36,156 nucleotides of DNA, from positions 1 to 36,156 of the forward strand of contig CAIQEU010000019.1 in the NCBI GenBank assembly GCA_903870905.1. Reading direction: 5' to 3'. Shown here piece by piece: positions 15,741 through 28,946 of this stretch (the stretch's first letter is position 1; each line of letters begins with the position of its first letter). The stretch is from an uncultured Actinomycetes bacterium (GTDB taxonomy: Bacteria > Actinomycetota > Acidimicrobiia > Acidimicrobiales > RAAP-2). A program made the translations under genes and the position numbers. Under the pieces are notes generated by a model, which did not search any database, was not told the DNA's origin, and saw only the letters and a list, made by a program, of their open reading frames with translations.

Positions 15741-16651
15741 CGTGCGTCCTCAATTTGTCCGTGGTACTCGACGTCGTCGCGGGTGAGTTCCATGAAGGCT
15801 TCCTCGAGGGACGCAACCATGGGGCTCAGCTCGTGCAGGGTGATGTTGCTTGCGGAGCACAGTTCGCCGACTCGATCGCTCACGACGTCGTAGACGATGA
15901 GGCCGTGCTCGTCGGCGGCAACCTGGAGGCCCTCGCCGGACAAGGTGGCGGACAGGCGATCGGCATCAGGCGTGCGAACGCGGACCCGCTGGCGGGAGTT
16001 GGTCGAGATGAACTCGTCCACGCTCATGGCCGCTTTCAGGCGACCTTGTCCAATGACGATCAGGTGATCGGCGGTGAGCGCCATCTCGGCCATGAGGTGA
16101 CTGGAGACGAACACGGTCCGGCCTTCAGCCGCCAAGGATCGGAGGAAGGTGCGCACCCACACGATGCCTTCGGGGTCGAGCCCGTTGACTGGTTCATCGA
16201 AGAGCAGCACTTCGGGATCCCCGAGCATGGCTGCGGCGATGCCGAGTCGCTGCCCCATGCCAAGCGAGAACCCTCCAGTTCGCTTCTTGGCCGTCTCCTC
16301 GAGACCAACCAAGCGGAGGACTTCGTTCACGCGAGAGGTTGGGATTCGGTTGGCGACCGCCAAGGTGCGGAGGTGGTTGTAGGCGGTTCGGCCAGGGTGG
16401 ATCGAGCGAGCTTCGAGCAGTGCCCCCACCTCTCGAAGCGGCCAGCGAGCGTCTCGGTAGGGCTTGCCGCCAATGGTGGCGGTGCCTGAGGTCGGGTGGT
16501 CAAGGCCCAAGATCATCCGCATGGTCGTGGACTTTCCTGAACCATTCGGTCCAAGGAATCCCGTCACGCTGCCACGGGCGACGCTGAAGGAGAGGTCGTT
16601 GACCGCCACCTTGGTGCCGTAGCGCTTCGTGAGGTTGGTCACGTCGATCAC
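15737..16651 (-). CDS. ABC exporter ATPase (DrrA/BcrA-like)
   Basis: The product (304 aa) is the ATPase partner of the ABC-2 permease. It has Walker A GPNGSGKST, the Q-loop region GALLEARSIHPGRTAYNHL, a signature reading FSLGMGQRLGIA in place of LSGGQ, Walker B VLLFDEPVNGLDPEG and the switch segment VFVSSHLM. The SLGMGQR variant is normal for BcrA-type exporters. A C-terminal domain of about 85 residues follows, ending in SLEEAFMELT. The GTG at 16651 was chosen because VIDVTNLTKRYG is the usual start and GAGGG lies 5 to 9 bases upstream; an in-frame TTG at 16672 would add seven residues. It is transcribed divergently from the cytochrome b cassette. Confidence 0.9.
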   Translation of the reverse strand: MIDVTNLTKRYGTKVAVNDLSFSVARGSVTGFLGPNGSGKSTTMRMILGLDHPTSGTATIGGKPYRDARWPLREVGALLEARSIHPGRTAYNHLRTLAVANRIPTSRVNEVLRLVGLEETAKKRTGGFSLGMGQRLGIAAAMLGDPEVLLFDEPVNGLDPEGIVWVRTFLRSLAAEGRTVFVSSHLMAEMALTADHLIVIGQGRLKAAMSVDEFISTNSRQRVRVRTPDADRLSATLSGEGLQVAADEHGLIVYDVVSDRVGELCSASNITLHELSPMVASLEEAFMELTRDDVEYHGQIEDAR

Positions 16652-16726
16652 GGCACCCTCAACTTTCCCCAATGAGGGTAGGGCAAATCCCCACGAATCA
16701 CTTGAATCTTCATCCTATCGGCGTAC

Positions 16727-16744
16727 GGTAAGGAACAGGTAAGG
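16727..16744. repeat. Direct repeat GGTAAGG x2, 11 bp apart, before the cytochrome b cassette
   Basis: GGTAAGG occurs at 16727-16733 and again at 16738-16744, one helical turn apart, in the 125-bp divergent region. A possible promoter (TTGAAT at 16702-16707, TACGGT at 16724-16729) overlaps the first copy. The pair could be an activator or repressor site, but no binding protein is known. Confidence 0.3.
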
Positions 16745-16776
16745 CGACGTCGTTGCCACCGAGAAGGAGGAGCGCA

Positions 16777-16977
16777 ATGCGTGGAATCTCCACCGCACCG
16801 TTTCGGTTGCATGCCCTCGTCAACTTGAACCACCCCAATCACTTCCTGCAGTGGGGATGGCTCTCGATCTCCCGATCGAACGCCATCGTCGTTGGCCTGA
16901 TGGTGGTGACGTTCATGGCAGCAGTTGCCATTCCGTTCCCCGGACACGGCGACGCAGATCAGGAAGAGGTTCGATGA
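16777..16977 (+). CDS. Small single-helix membrane protein of the cytochrome b cassette
   Basis: This 66-residue protein has a polar N-terminus rich in His and Asn (LHALVNLNHPNHFLQWGWLSIS) and one clear membrane helix (AIVVGLMVVTFMAAVAIPF), followed by a short acidic tail. The ATG at 16777 has an excellent ribosome binding site, AAGGAGGAG. Its stop overlaps the cytochrome b start (ATGA), so it is made with that protein and is probably a small subunit of the same complex. The HPNHF-WGW segment looks constrained rather than random. I have a vague memory of similar small proteins next to actinobacterial cytochrome b genes but cannot verify it. Its role, such as assembly or quinone-site shaping, is unknown. 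Confidence 0.7.
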   Translation: MRGISTAPFRLHALVNLNHPNHFLQWGWLSISRSNAIVVGLMVVTFMAAVAIPFPGHGDADQEEVR

Positions 16978-17600
16978 CGAGCACGCCGAACGCCACGAAC
17001 TGGACCGGAGCGCTCCGACGCAGCGCCGAGCGGGCGCTGCCACCCGAGAAGTTGCTCCCTGAATCCCAGCCGTCCTACGTCGCCTCGTGGATCTACGTCT
17101 TCGGCGCATTGACGATGGCAGCGCTCGGCATCATCATCGCCACCGGGTTCGTCCTCGCCATCATGGGGCCGACCTGGTGGCACCACTCGAGCACGGGCCA
17201 CTTCATCAACTCGATGCACCTGTGGTCGGTGGAGTTGTTCTTCGCCTTCATGGTGATCCACCTCTGGGGCAAGTTCTTCATGGCGGCGTGGCGAGGCAAT
17301 CGGGTCTTGACCTGGGCGAGTGGCGTGGTGACCTTCGTGATCTCGATCGCCACCGCGTTCACCGGTTACCTCTCTCAGACCAACTACGACTCGCAGTGGA
17401 TCGCTACGCAGGCCAAGGACGGCATCAACGCCACCGGTGGTGGAGCGCTCTTCAACGTCCTCAACTTCGGGCAGATGTTGATGTGGCACATCACCTTGCT
17501 GCCCCTCGGTGTCGGCATCCTCGTGGTGCTCCACGTGCTCCTCGTTCGACACCGGGGTGTCGTTCCTCCATTCGCCGAGACGAAGGATGGCGCCAAGTGA
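16974..17600 (+). CDS. Cytochrome b6-like diheme membrane subunit (N-terminal domain only)
   Basis: The product (208 aa) matches the four-helix, heme-binding half of cytochrome b. Two histidine pairs are visible: His82 and His96 (SMHLWSVELFFAFMVIHLW) in one helix and His172 and His187 (MWHITLLP to VVLHVLL) in another. The 14 and 15 residue spacings are those of the cytochrome b6 type, so two b hemes crossing the membrane are expected. A b6-like GYLSQTNYDSQW loop follows helix three. The ATG at 16974 is in an ATGA overlap with the small membrane protein, and the stop overlaps the next gene (GTGA). The protein would accept electrons from menaquinol or donate to it. No Rieske or cytochrome c1 gene is visible nearby, so the partner is unclear. 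Confidence 0.88.
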   Translation: MTSTPNATNWTGALRRSAERALPPEKLLPESQPSYVASWIYVFGALTMAALGIIIATGFVLAIMGPTWWHHSSTGHFINSMHLWSVELFFAFMVIHLWGKFFMAAWRGNRVLTWASGVVTFVISIATAFTGYLSQTNYDSQWIATQAKDGINATGGGALFNVLNFGQMLMWHITLLPLGVGILVVLHVLLVRHRGVVPPFAETKDGAK

Positions 17601-18556
17601 CCAAGGCCCCAAAGCGATTCAATCCCGACCGAGACGTCGCCCCGTGGACCGGACCAATGCGCCGCTACGACATCGCCAAGGAGGTCACCATCTGCTTCCT
17701 CGTGGTGGCCGTGCTCACCGTGGGGCTCGCCGTGGTGTTCTCCTCCCCTGACGACAAGGCCGTGACCCTCCAGCAGTGGGCGAGCGCAACGCCGGTTGAC
17801 TTCGCGACCACCGCAATTGCCGAACTCGATGGAACCTCGGGAACTGCTGGGTATGGCGGCCCCTACAACACCGCCAGTCCAGGCCAATCCATCCTCGGCG
17901 TCTCCCCGTCGACGATCATCGGCGTCCACATCCCCGTCGACGCCGCCAAGGACTTCGTGCTCTCGCCGGTTGCGGCGTTGCCCGATGATCCCCTGGCCCA
18001 ACAGGCACTGCGGAGCTACCGCAGCGCCACCTCAACCCAGCGCGCCACCTGGGACGCTGCCTACGAGACGGCGATTGCCAGCCAGGCGGCGTCGTATCGA
18101 GATGGACACCTCGTCGTGCCGTTGGGGAACTACGGACCTGTTGGCGTGATCGTCAACGCGCTCACCCAGATGGCGCGTTCGGGGGCGCTCGACGCCACGA
18201 TGCTCACCGAGCAACGGTTCTTCTCGACGGACTTCACGAAGCCGCTGCTGTTCCTCAGCGACGGGAACTACCTCGCCAACAAGGCGGCGATCGATCACCT
18301 CCAAGGTGACCAATGGGGAATGATGAACGAGACCGGCAGCTGGCCAGGTCAGGCGTGGCTCTGGCTCTACACCATGTGGTACCAAGTTCCTGGGCTGTCG
18401 ACGTCACCGAACGCTGACCTCCAGGTCTGGGCGATCATGATGGTGTTGACCGTGGTGCTCGCCTGTATTCCGCTCATTCCGGGTCTTCGCTCCATTCCGA
18501 GGTGGACGCGGGTCTACCGACTCATCTGGCGAGCGCACTACGCAGCGAAGCCCTAG
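17597..18556 (+). CDS. Cytochrome b-associated membrane protein with large extracytoplasmic domain
   Basis: The product (319 aa) begins with GTG in a GTGA overlap with the cytochrome b gene. It has a cytoplasmic N-terminus (PWTGPMRRYDIAKE), a first helix at about residues 29-48, then roughly 225 residues that are probably outside the membrane, and a last helix at about 277-296 followed by a basic tail. It sits where subunit IV or the C-terminal half of cytochrome b would be, yet lacks the PEWY quinol-site motif; the nearest tryptophan-rich stretch is WLWLYTMWYQVPG. The outer domain has conserved-looking segments (ELDGTSGTAGYGGPYN, GVHIPVDAAKDFVL, DQWGMMNETGSWPGQAW). There is no heme c motif (CXXCH) and no Rieske cluster motif. 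I recall similar actinobacterial proteins beside cytochrome b genes, but no established function. Confidence 0.75.
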   Translation: MTKAPKRFNPDRDVAPWTGPMRRYDIAKEVTICFLVVAVLTVGLAVVFSSPDDKAVTLQQWASATPVDFATTAIAELDGTSGTAGYGGPYNTASPGQSILGVSPSTIIGVHIPVDAAKDFVLSPVAALPDDPLAQQALRSYRSATSTQRATWDAAYETAIASQAASYRDGHLVVPLGNYGPVGVIVNALTQMARSGALDATMLTEQRFFSTDFTKPLLFLSDGNYLANKAAIDHLQGDQWGMMNETGSWPGQAWLWLYTMWYQVPGLSTSPNADLQVWAIMMVLTVVLACIPLIPGLRSIPRWTRVYRLIWRAHYAAKP

Positions 18557-18561
18557 GGCAT

Positions 18562-18582
18562 CCACCGTCCACCGTCCACCGT
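18562..18582. repeat. Three tandem copies of CCACCGT
   Basis: A 7-bp unit is repeated exactly three times just after the cytochrome b cassette, followed by an imperfect continuation. It lies in the 130-bp space before msrA. A short repeat like this could vary in copy number between strains. Confidence 0.6.
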
Positions 18583-18686
18583 CCCCCGTGCACGAGTGCC
18601 GGCATCTTCGAGGTCGGTGGGTGCCGCCGCACCGCGGATTCACCCGATGGGTCTCGCCGTAGAGTGGTCCTGAAGGAGGTCGTGGC

Positions 18687-19337
18687 ATGTTTGGACTGCA
18701 CAAGAAGACCGAGATGGTGACCGAAGCGGATGCGATGCCGGGTCGGACGACGCCGATTCTTCCGACTCGCCCGCACCTCGTGCTGGGCACGTCGATGATC
18801 CCACCGTTCGCTCACGGTCTCGAGGTGAGTTACGTGGCCATGGGCTGCTTCTGGGGTGCTGAGCGCGCCTTTTGGACGCTGCCAGGTGTCGTGACGACCG
18901 CAGTGGGGTACGCCGGCGGATTCACCGAGAACCCCACCTACGAAGAGGTCTGCTCCGGTCGAACGGGCCACGCTGAAGTCGTGCTCATTGTCAGCGACCC
19001 CTCGGCGATCTCCTACGCCACGTTGCTCTCGGCGTTCTTCGAGAACCACGATCCGACCCAAGGGATGCGGCAAGGGAACGACATTGGTACCCAGTACCGC
19101 TCGGCGATCTACGCCACGAGCGACGAGCAGTTGGCGATGGCGACCAAGGCCGCTGCAGCGTTCACCGATCGCCTCAGCTTTGCTGGGCTTTCGGCAGTGA
19201 CGACGGAGATCGCACCGGCGGGCACCTTCTACTACGCCGAGGACTACCACCAGCAGTACTTGGCTGCGAACCCCAATGGGTACTGCGGACTCGGTGGCAC
19301 TGGGGTGAGCTGTCCCATCGGCGTCTTCGCCGAGTAG
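18687..19337 (+). CDS. msrA: Peptide methionine sulfoxide reductase A
   Basis: The product (216 aa) repairs oxidised methionine by reducing the S-form of methionine sulfoxide in proteins. The catalytic motif GCFWGAE (Cys54) is intact, followed by the VGYAGG turn, GRTGHAEVV and [16 protein letters not shown]. The C-terminal cysteines needed for recycling by thioredoxin are visible in [14 protein letters not shown]. An N-terminal extension of about 40 residues before the catalytic domain matches the longer class of MsrA. The ATG at 18687 has AAGGAGG upstream (about 18673-18680). A thioredoxin-fold gene and two flavoenzymes are within 5 kb, so a general oxidative-stress theme is possible but not proved. 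Confidence 0.95.
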   Translation: MFGLHKKTEMVTEADAMPGRTTPILPTRPHLVLGTSMIPPFAHGLEVSYVAMGCFWGAERAFWTLPGVVTTAVGYAGGFTENPTYEEVCSGRTGHAEVVLIVSDPSAISYATLLSAFFENHDPTQGMRQGNDIGTQYRSAIYATSDEQLAMATKAAAAFTDRLSFAGLSAVTTEIAPAGTFYYAEDYHQQYLAANPNGYCGLGGTGVSCPIGVFAE

Positions 19338-19338
19338 C

Positions 19339-20304
19339 TCAGACGAAGCGGTAGATCGCCTGCAGGCGAGCTTCTGCCTCGACGACCATGCTCCGCACGA
19401 GGTCGCCAGCGGGAACGAGTGCGTCGATCGCTCCCACTGCCTGACCTGCTGGGTAGCCCTCACGATCAGGGTCCACACCATCGGTCTCTGGTCCGCCGCC
19501 GAGGTGGAAGGTGCCGTTGCCGAAGGAGATTCCGAGCTGCTCAGGGAAGGGCCGGAGCTCTTCTGGGTGGGCTTCGAAGTGTGCGGTCGTGGCGTTCTTG
19601 AGGACGCGCATGGTCTTCCCCGAGAACGCTCGAGAGATCGCGGTGCCGTCTTCGGCGGTGGCGAGAATCCGTTCCTTGAAGTGGGGGAGTCCTCGCGCTT
19701 CGGGGGTGGCGATGAAGCGCGTCCCAATCCATACGCCATCGGCGCCGAGGGCCAGTGCTGCAGCCAAACCCCGCCCGTCGAAGATGCCTCCAGCGGCGAC
19801 CACGGGAACTTGGCCGTTCACGACGTCGACCACCATGGGCACGAGGGGCATGGTCGCGACCGTGCCCGTGTGGCCACCGGCTTCAGTGCCCTGGACGATG
19901 ATGACGTCGCACCCGGCATCGAGCGCTCGCCGCGCGTGGTCGACCTTGCCGCACATCGAACCGACGAGCACGTTGTTGGCATGGCAGAGGTCGACGACTT
20001 CTGCGGGGACGCCGAGGCCGGCGACGAACATCTTCGCTCCACCGTCAATCAGGAGCTCGGTCTGGTGGACGAGGCTTCCGGGCATGGCCGTCAGCAAGTC
20101 CACGCCGAAGGGCTTCGTGGTGAGGGCTCGGGTGGCGGCGATCTCGCTCACCATGGTCTCGACCGACATCGTCGATGCGCCGAGGCATCCGTAACCACCA
20201 GCGTCACTGACTGCAGCAGCGAGGGCGGCGTAGCTGACGCCGCCCATACCGGCCAGCATGATGGGGTGCTCACAGCCAAGCGTTTCGGTCAAGAACGTCT
20301 TCAT
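19339..20304 (-). CDS. Nitronate monooxygenase / 2-nitropropane dioxygenase-like flavoprotein
   Basis: The product (321 aa) is an FMN-dependent TIM-barrel enzyme of the NPD/nitronate monooxygenase family. It begins TETLGCEHPIMLAGMGGVSY, as members do, and carries the FMN and active-site segment VQGTEAGGHTG with the conserved histidine, plus AAGGIFDGRGLAAALALGADGVWIGTRF. Such enzymes oxidise alkyl nitronates such as propionate 3-nitronate, and relatives include enoyl reductase-like proteins. The ATG at 20304 has GAGGAGG at a good distance upstream. Its stop lies one base beyond the msrA stop, so the genes converge almost without a gap. It may share a transcript with nhaA upstream, which ends 29 bp before it. 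Confidence 0.88.
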   Translation of the reverse strand: MKTFLTETLGCEHPIMLAGMGGVSYAALAAAVSDAGGYGCLGASTMSVETMVSEIAATRALTTKPFGVDLLTAMPGSLVHQTELLIDGGAKMFVAGLGVPAEVVDLCHANNVLVGSMCGKVDHARRALDAGCDVIIVQGTEAGGHTGTVATMPLVPMVVDVVNGQVPVVAAGGIFDGRGLAAALALGADGVWIGTRFIATPEARGLPHFKERILATAEDGTAISRAFSGKTMRVLKNATTAHFEAHPEELRPFPEQLGISFGNGTFHLGGGPETDGVDPDREGYPAGQAVGAIDALVPAGDLVRSMVVEAEARLQAIYRFV

Positions 20305-20333
20305 GGTGGATCCTCCTCGGGGCGTTCCGAAGG

Positions 20334-21563
20334 CTAGTGAAGGTTGGCGACTCCTGCCGGCGATGCTCCACGAGGTCGAATCGTGAGTATCACGACGCCG
20401 ACGGCGAGGTCGATGAGCGAACCGATCAGCAGCCCAACCTTGGTTGCGGTGACGAGGCCTGGATCGGTGCCGAATTGGACGTCAGCGAACAGCAGCGGGA
20501 CGGTGAATCCGACGCCGCAGAGAATGGCAGCCCCGATGAGGTGGCGCCGGTGGATGGAGGGGAGCAGTCGCCCGAGTCCCAATCGGACGGTGAGGGCAAC
20601 TGCTGCGGTGATGCCGATGACCTTGCCGATCGTTCGAGCGACCACGATCGCGACCACGACGACTGCGACCCGATGGCCAGCGAACGTGGAGCTCGTGAAG
20701 GTCACACCGGTGTTGGCGAAGACGAAGAGGGGGAGGACGACTGCACTGGCGAGTGCCGCAGTTGGCACCTCGAGGCGTTCTGCAGTTGCCAGGAGTCGCG
20801 GGTCATCTGCGGTCGGGACGAGGACGCCACAGAGCACGCCGGCCAAGATGGGTTCAATGCCCGCAATGGCCATGGTGAGCCAGAGGGCGGCGGTCATGAG
20901 CACGTAGGGCCACCGAGCCTTGACCGAGCGACGCAGGAGCGCGATCACGCCGACGAGACCCAGGCTGACTGCGGCTGCGGTGATCGTGATGGTGCTCGAT
21001 GCCGTGATGCCGAGAACGATGACGGCGAAGATGTCGTCGGCAACCGCCAAGGCCAGCACGAACGCCCGAAGTTCTGAAGGGATTCGGGCCCCGAGCACCT
21101 GGAGCGCAGCGAGCGCGAAGGCGATATCGGTCGCCATCGGAATGCCCCAACCGCCGAGCAGATGGGAGCTGCCTCCGAGCACCCCGACCGTTGCAGTAAA
21201 GGAAATGGCGGCTCCCGCCATGCCACCGAGCGCAGCGATGATGGGGAGGAGTGCTGCGTCTCGGTGCTGCAGGCTGCCGTGTCGGCGTTCGAAGCCGATT
21301 TCTAAGCCCACGCCGAGGAAGAAGATCGCCATGAGGCCGTTGTTGATCCACTCCTGCACCGTGTGGAGCGGCGTGATGGTGGACACCGGGAACTCAAGGT
21401 GGTGGTGCACGACGGCAAGGTAGGTCGAGGGGGAGAGGTTGGCCCACACCATTGCCACCACCAGCGATCCAACGAGGAGGACGCCGGTGAACGACGAGGG
21501 AACCTCCGGAGATTGCAGTTCCTCAGACGAGTGCACGGTCCAAGTATTGCCGGGGCACCACAT
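20334..21563 (-). CDS. nhaA: Na+/H+ antiporter NhaA
   Basis: The product (409 aa from the chosen start) is a secondary antiporter that exports sodium in exchange for protons and helps with pH and salt balance. The NhaA hallmarks are visible: GLMAIFFLGVGLEIGFE after the first helices, GIPMATDIAFALAAL with the helix IV TD motif, and ALAVADDIFAVIVLG with the double aspartate that carries the ions. The C-terminal half has the LPLFVFANTGV segment and GAAILCGVGFTVPLLFA. The start is uncertain: ATG 21563 was preferred over GTG 21581 or GTG 21536, and none has a clear ribosome binding site. The gene is transcribed away from the marR gene. Confidence 0.92.
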   Translation of the reverse strand: MWCPGNTWTVHSSEELQSPEVPSSFTGVLLVGSLVVAMVWANLSPSTYLAVVHHHLEFPVSTITPLHTVQEWINNGLMAIFFLGVGLEIGFERRHGSLQHRDAALLPIIAALGGMAGAAISFTATVGVLGGSSHLLGGWGIPMATDIAFALAALQVLGARIPSELRAFVLALAVADDIFAVIVLGITASSTITITAAAVSLGLVGVIALLRRSVKARWPYVLMTAALWLTMAIAGIEPILAGVLCGVLVPTADDPRLLATAERLEVPTAALASAVVLPLFVFANTGVTFTSSTFAGHRVAVVVVAIVVARTIGKVIGITAAVALTVRLGLGRLLPSIHRRHLIGAAILCGVGFTVPLLFADVQFGTDPGLVTATKVGLLIGSLIDLAVGVVILTIRPRGASPAGVANLH

Positions 21564-21611
21564 GATGGGTGAGGGGTGCACGGTCAGCAGGGGATTGCTT
21601 CTAAACTAAAA

Positions 21612-21625
21612 CTGTTGTGAAACAG
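21612..21625. promoter_or_regulatory. Inverted repeat over the marR start codon
   Basis: CTGTT (21612-21616) and AACAG (21621-21625) flank the GTGA of the marR start, a 14-bp inverted repeat in an AT-rich stretch. MarR regulators often bind such short palindromes in their own promoter, so this may be an autorepression site. It could equally affect translation. The arms are only 5 bp. Confidence 0.35.
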
Positions 21626-22127
21626 AAGAAATTGGCTGCAGCAGATCACTTCGCACGGTCCTTCCTCCTCGACTCCTTCCGCATTCGCGGGGTCGAGCGG
21701 AAAGAGACGCCCCCTGCTGGACTCGTCGCGGCACTGCGGTCCAACGATCACCTCGCCCCTCGACACCTCGTGGCCTTCGCCGTCATCGCCATGTTGGGCG
21801 AGACGACGGTGTCTGAACTCGCCGAGCAAGAGGGCATTGCCGTATCGACCGCGTCGCTCCTCATCACCCAGCTCGTCGACGCTGGCGTCGTTGAACGTCG
21901 TGAAGACCCCACCGACCGACGACGGTCCGTGGTGTCGGTGCGAGAGGGCCTGCGCGCCGAGAGCGAGGCACTCCTCGAGGCTCGGCTCGCACCACTCCGC
22001 CGAGTCTTCGACCGTTTCCACAAAGAGCAGATGGATCTCGTCCTTGAGATCTTCCATGCCCTCACCGAAGAAGTTGTCCACGCAGCACGCAACGAATCCA
22101 CGCCCATCCCCATTGAGGAGCCCAAGA

Positions 22128-22135
<8 letters not shown>
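21617..22135 (+). CDS. MarR-family transcriptional regulator
   Basis: The product (172 aa) is a winged helix-turn-helix regulator. The recognition region TVSELAEQEGIAVSTASLLITQLVDAG is followed by the wing VVERREDPTDRRRSVVSV, which carries the D-x-R-R motif of the family. MarR proteins usually repress neighbouring efflux genes until a small phenolic or drug-like ligand binds. The GTG start at 21617 has no Shine-Dalgarno sequence, and the AT-rich region just upstream suggests a leaderless message. Its last 8 bases overlap the mmpL-like gene, and the MFS gene follows that, so the regulator and both exporters form one operon under likely self-control. Confidence 0.9.
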
Positions 22136-27579
<5,444 letters not shown>

Positions 27580-27606
27580 GCCCCCACCTTTCGTCGGCTC
27601 TTCTCT

Positions 27607-27618
27607 ACCACGTGTGGT
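27607..27618. promoter_or_regulatory. 12-bp palindrome before the acyl-CoA synthetase
   Basis: ACCAC-GT-GTGGT lies about 28 bp upstream of the start codon, in the 76-bp gap between this gene and the membrane protein gene upstream. Its position fits an operator for a repressor of fatty or cyclic acid use. No regulator gene is adjacent. Confidence 0.35.
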
Positions 27619-27655
27619 CGATGGCGAGCCAAGATGGCGTGAGGCAGGGGACGGC

Positions 27656-28837
27656 TCAGCGAGCGGCTCGGAGCAGGAGTCCGTGGAGGATGGCGAGTGC
27701 GGCCACCACAATGACCACCGTGGCGATGATCACCGTCGGTGAACTGGTGAAGAGCACGACGAGAGCTCCGATGCCAACGACAACCGTGGTGATTGCGGCA
27801 TGGCGTTCCTCGGCCTTCATCGCCCAGCCACGAGATGCAGCCTCGTCGAGCGCGTGGGCGTCCTGGGCCCTCGATGCTGTACTGAGTCGCTTGGCCTGTG
27901 CACGAATCCAGCGTGCGGCTGAACTCTCGCCGGCCACCCACGCACCGAACCCAATGAGCGCGGTGACGATGGCGGCGATCCGCAGATCGAAGATCAACTG
28001 GCGGAGCAGGATGCGCCACACGGCGGTTGCGAATGCCGCACCGTCAGGGCCGGCTCCGTGAATGAAGGTGTGACGACCGAACGCCAGTGCTCCAGCGAAC
28101 ACGGTGATTCCAATGAGGATGGCTCCCGAGAGTCGGACGACTCCTCGGCGGCGATTGGGGGCGATGGCAATGGCGGCGGCCAAGAGGGCGAGCGTCGCCC
28201 ACGGGAGGATGGCCTTGAACGTGATGGCGAGGTGGAAGATGGTCTGTGCGGTGTGGAGCTGCTGGGTGGTCATGAGGACCACGCCGTTCTTGTTGAGCTG
28301 CGAAATGGCGATCACGATGGGATCGAAGAAGGTGATGCCCTTGGCATCAAGCGCAGCGATGACCTCCACGACGAGCTTTTGCAGCTTGACCTGGAGTTGG
28401 CCGGCGGTAGTGCTCGCATGAGTGTTGGAGAGGACGGAGATGGCGATCGCGTGGGTGGCCCGATTCTCGAGGTTCCAGATCTTCTGGAAGGCCGGTGAGC
28501 TGATCACGGTTCGAACGACGCCCGTCACGGTGCTGCGAAGTTGGGCCGTGATGACGGGAGCGAGCGCCTTTGAGGCACCTGGGAGATGATCGGCAATCTT
28601 GCCCTCAACGTCCACGGCGTTGAACAGGTCGGTCGTCGTCACGGTGGCGAGTGTGGTCTGCACGGCTGGGTCGGCGATGAGCGGCGCCATCGTGGCCACG
28701 TAGCGATCAGTGTTGGTGACCGTTCGCAGAGCCCACGTCGAGGTGATGGTGAGGGGGACGAGGAGCGCCAGCACGACGGTGAGCACCCACGTGATGGGTG
28801 TGCGGACGCGGTGGTGGGTCGTTGGCAGTGCGGTCAC
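27656..28837 (-). CDS. Actinobacterial integral membrane protein of unknown function
   Basis: The product (393 aa) starts with a short cytoplasmic part and one helix (PITWVLTVVLALLVPLTITS). A region of about 190 residues that probably faces outside follows, with the segment TNTDRYVATMAPLIADPAVQTTLA near its start. Four or five more helices come after it in the C-terminal half, ending at LLLRAAR. I recognise the pattern W-x-TVT-x-TDRYV-x-T-x-APL-x-x-DPAV as one seen in many uncharacterised actinobacterial membrane proteins, but no function is established. GTG 28837 was chosen because upstream in-frame sequence is cysteine- and serine-rich and not protein-like. The gene is divergent from DUF3040, with 109 bp between. 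Confidence 0.7.
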   Translation of the reverse strand: MTALPTTHHRVRTPITWVLTVVLALLVPLTITSTWALRTVTNTDRYVATMAPLIADPAVQTTLATVTTTDLFNAVDVEGKIADHLPGASKALAPVITAQLRSTVTGVVRTVISSPAFQKIWNLENRATHAIAISVLSNTHASTTAGQLQVKLQKLVVEVIAALDAKGITFFDPIVIAISQLNKNGVVLMTTQQLHTAQTIFHLAITFKAILPWATLALLAAAIAIAPNRRRGVVRLSGAILIGITVFAGALAFGRHTFIHGAGPDGAAFATAVWRILLRQLIFDLRIAAIVTALIGFGAWVAGESSAARWIRAQAKRLSTASRAQDAHALDEAASRGWAMKAEERHAAITTVVVGIGALVVLFTSSPTVIIATVVIVVAALAILHGLLLRAAR

Positions 28838-28893
28838 AGTCTCACAGTAGTTCGTGGTGCCTTGCGTTGCCGGCTTCTCGCGCTGCACGCTCC

Positions 28894-28905
28894 GCCATGC
28901 ATGGC
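28894..28905. promoter_or_regulatory. Perfect 12-bp palindrome GCCATGCATGGC upstream of DUF3040
   Basis: The sequence is identical to its own reverse complement and lies in the 109-bp divergent gap. It is followed at 4 bp by a second inverted repeat. It could be a regulator site for one or both genes. Confidence 0.45.
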
Positions 28906-28909
28906 TAAC

Positions 28910-28927
28910 GTGGTGGGCGGACACCAC
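28910..28927. promoter_or_regulatory. Inverted repeat GTGGTG/CACCAC upstream of DUF3040
   Basis: Six-base arms (28910-28915 and 28922-28927) enclose a 6-base loop, ending just before the GGGAGGAGG ribosome binding site of the DUF3040 gene. If transcribed it would fold as a leader hairpin; otherwise it is a second operator next to the 12-bp palindrome. Confidence 0.4.
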
Positions 28928-28946
28928 CGACGCGGGAGGAGGGTGT

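Noticed and set aside
18562-18582. CRISPR-like repeat
   Set aside because: The units are 7 bp and directly adjacent without spacers, and no cas gene is present.
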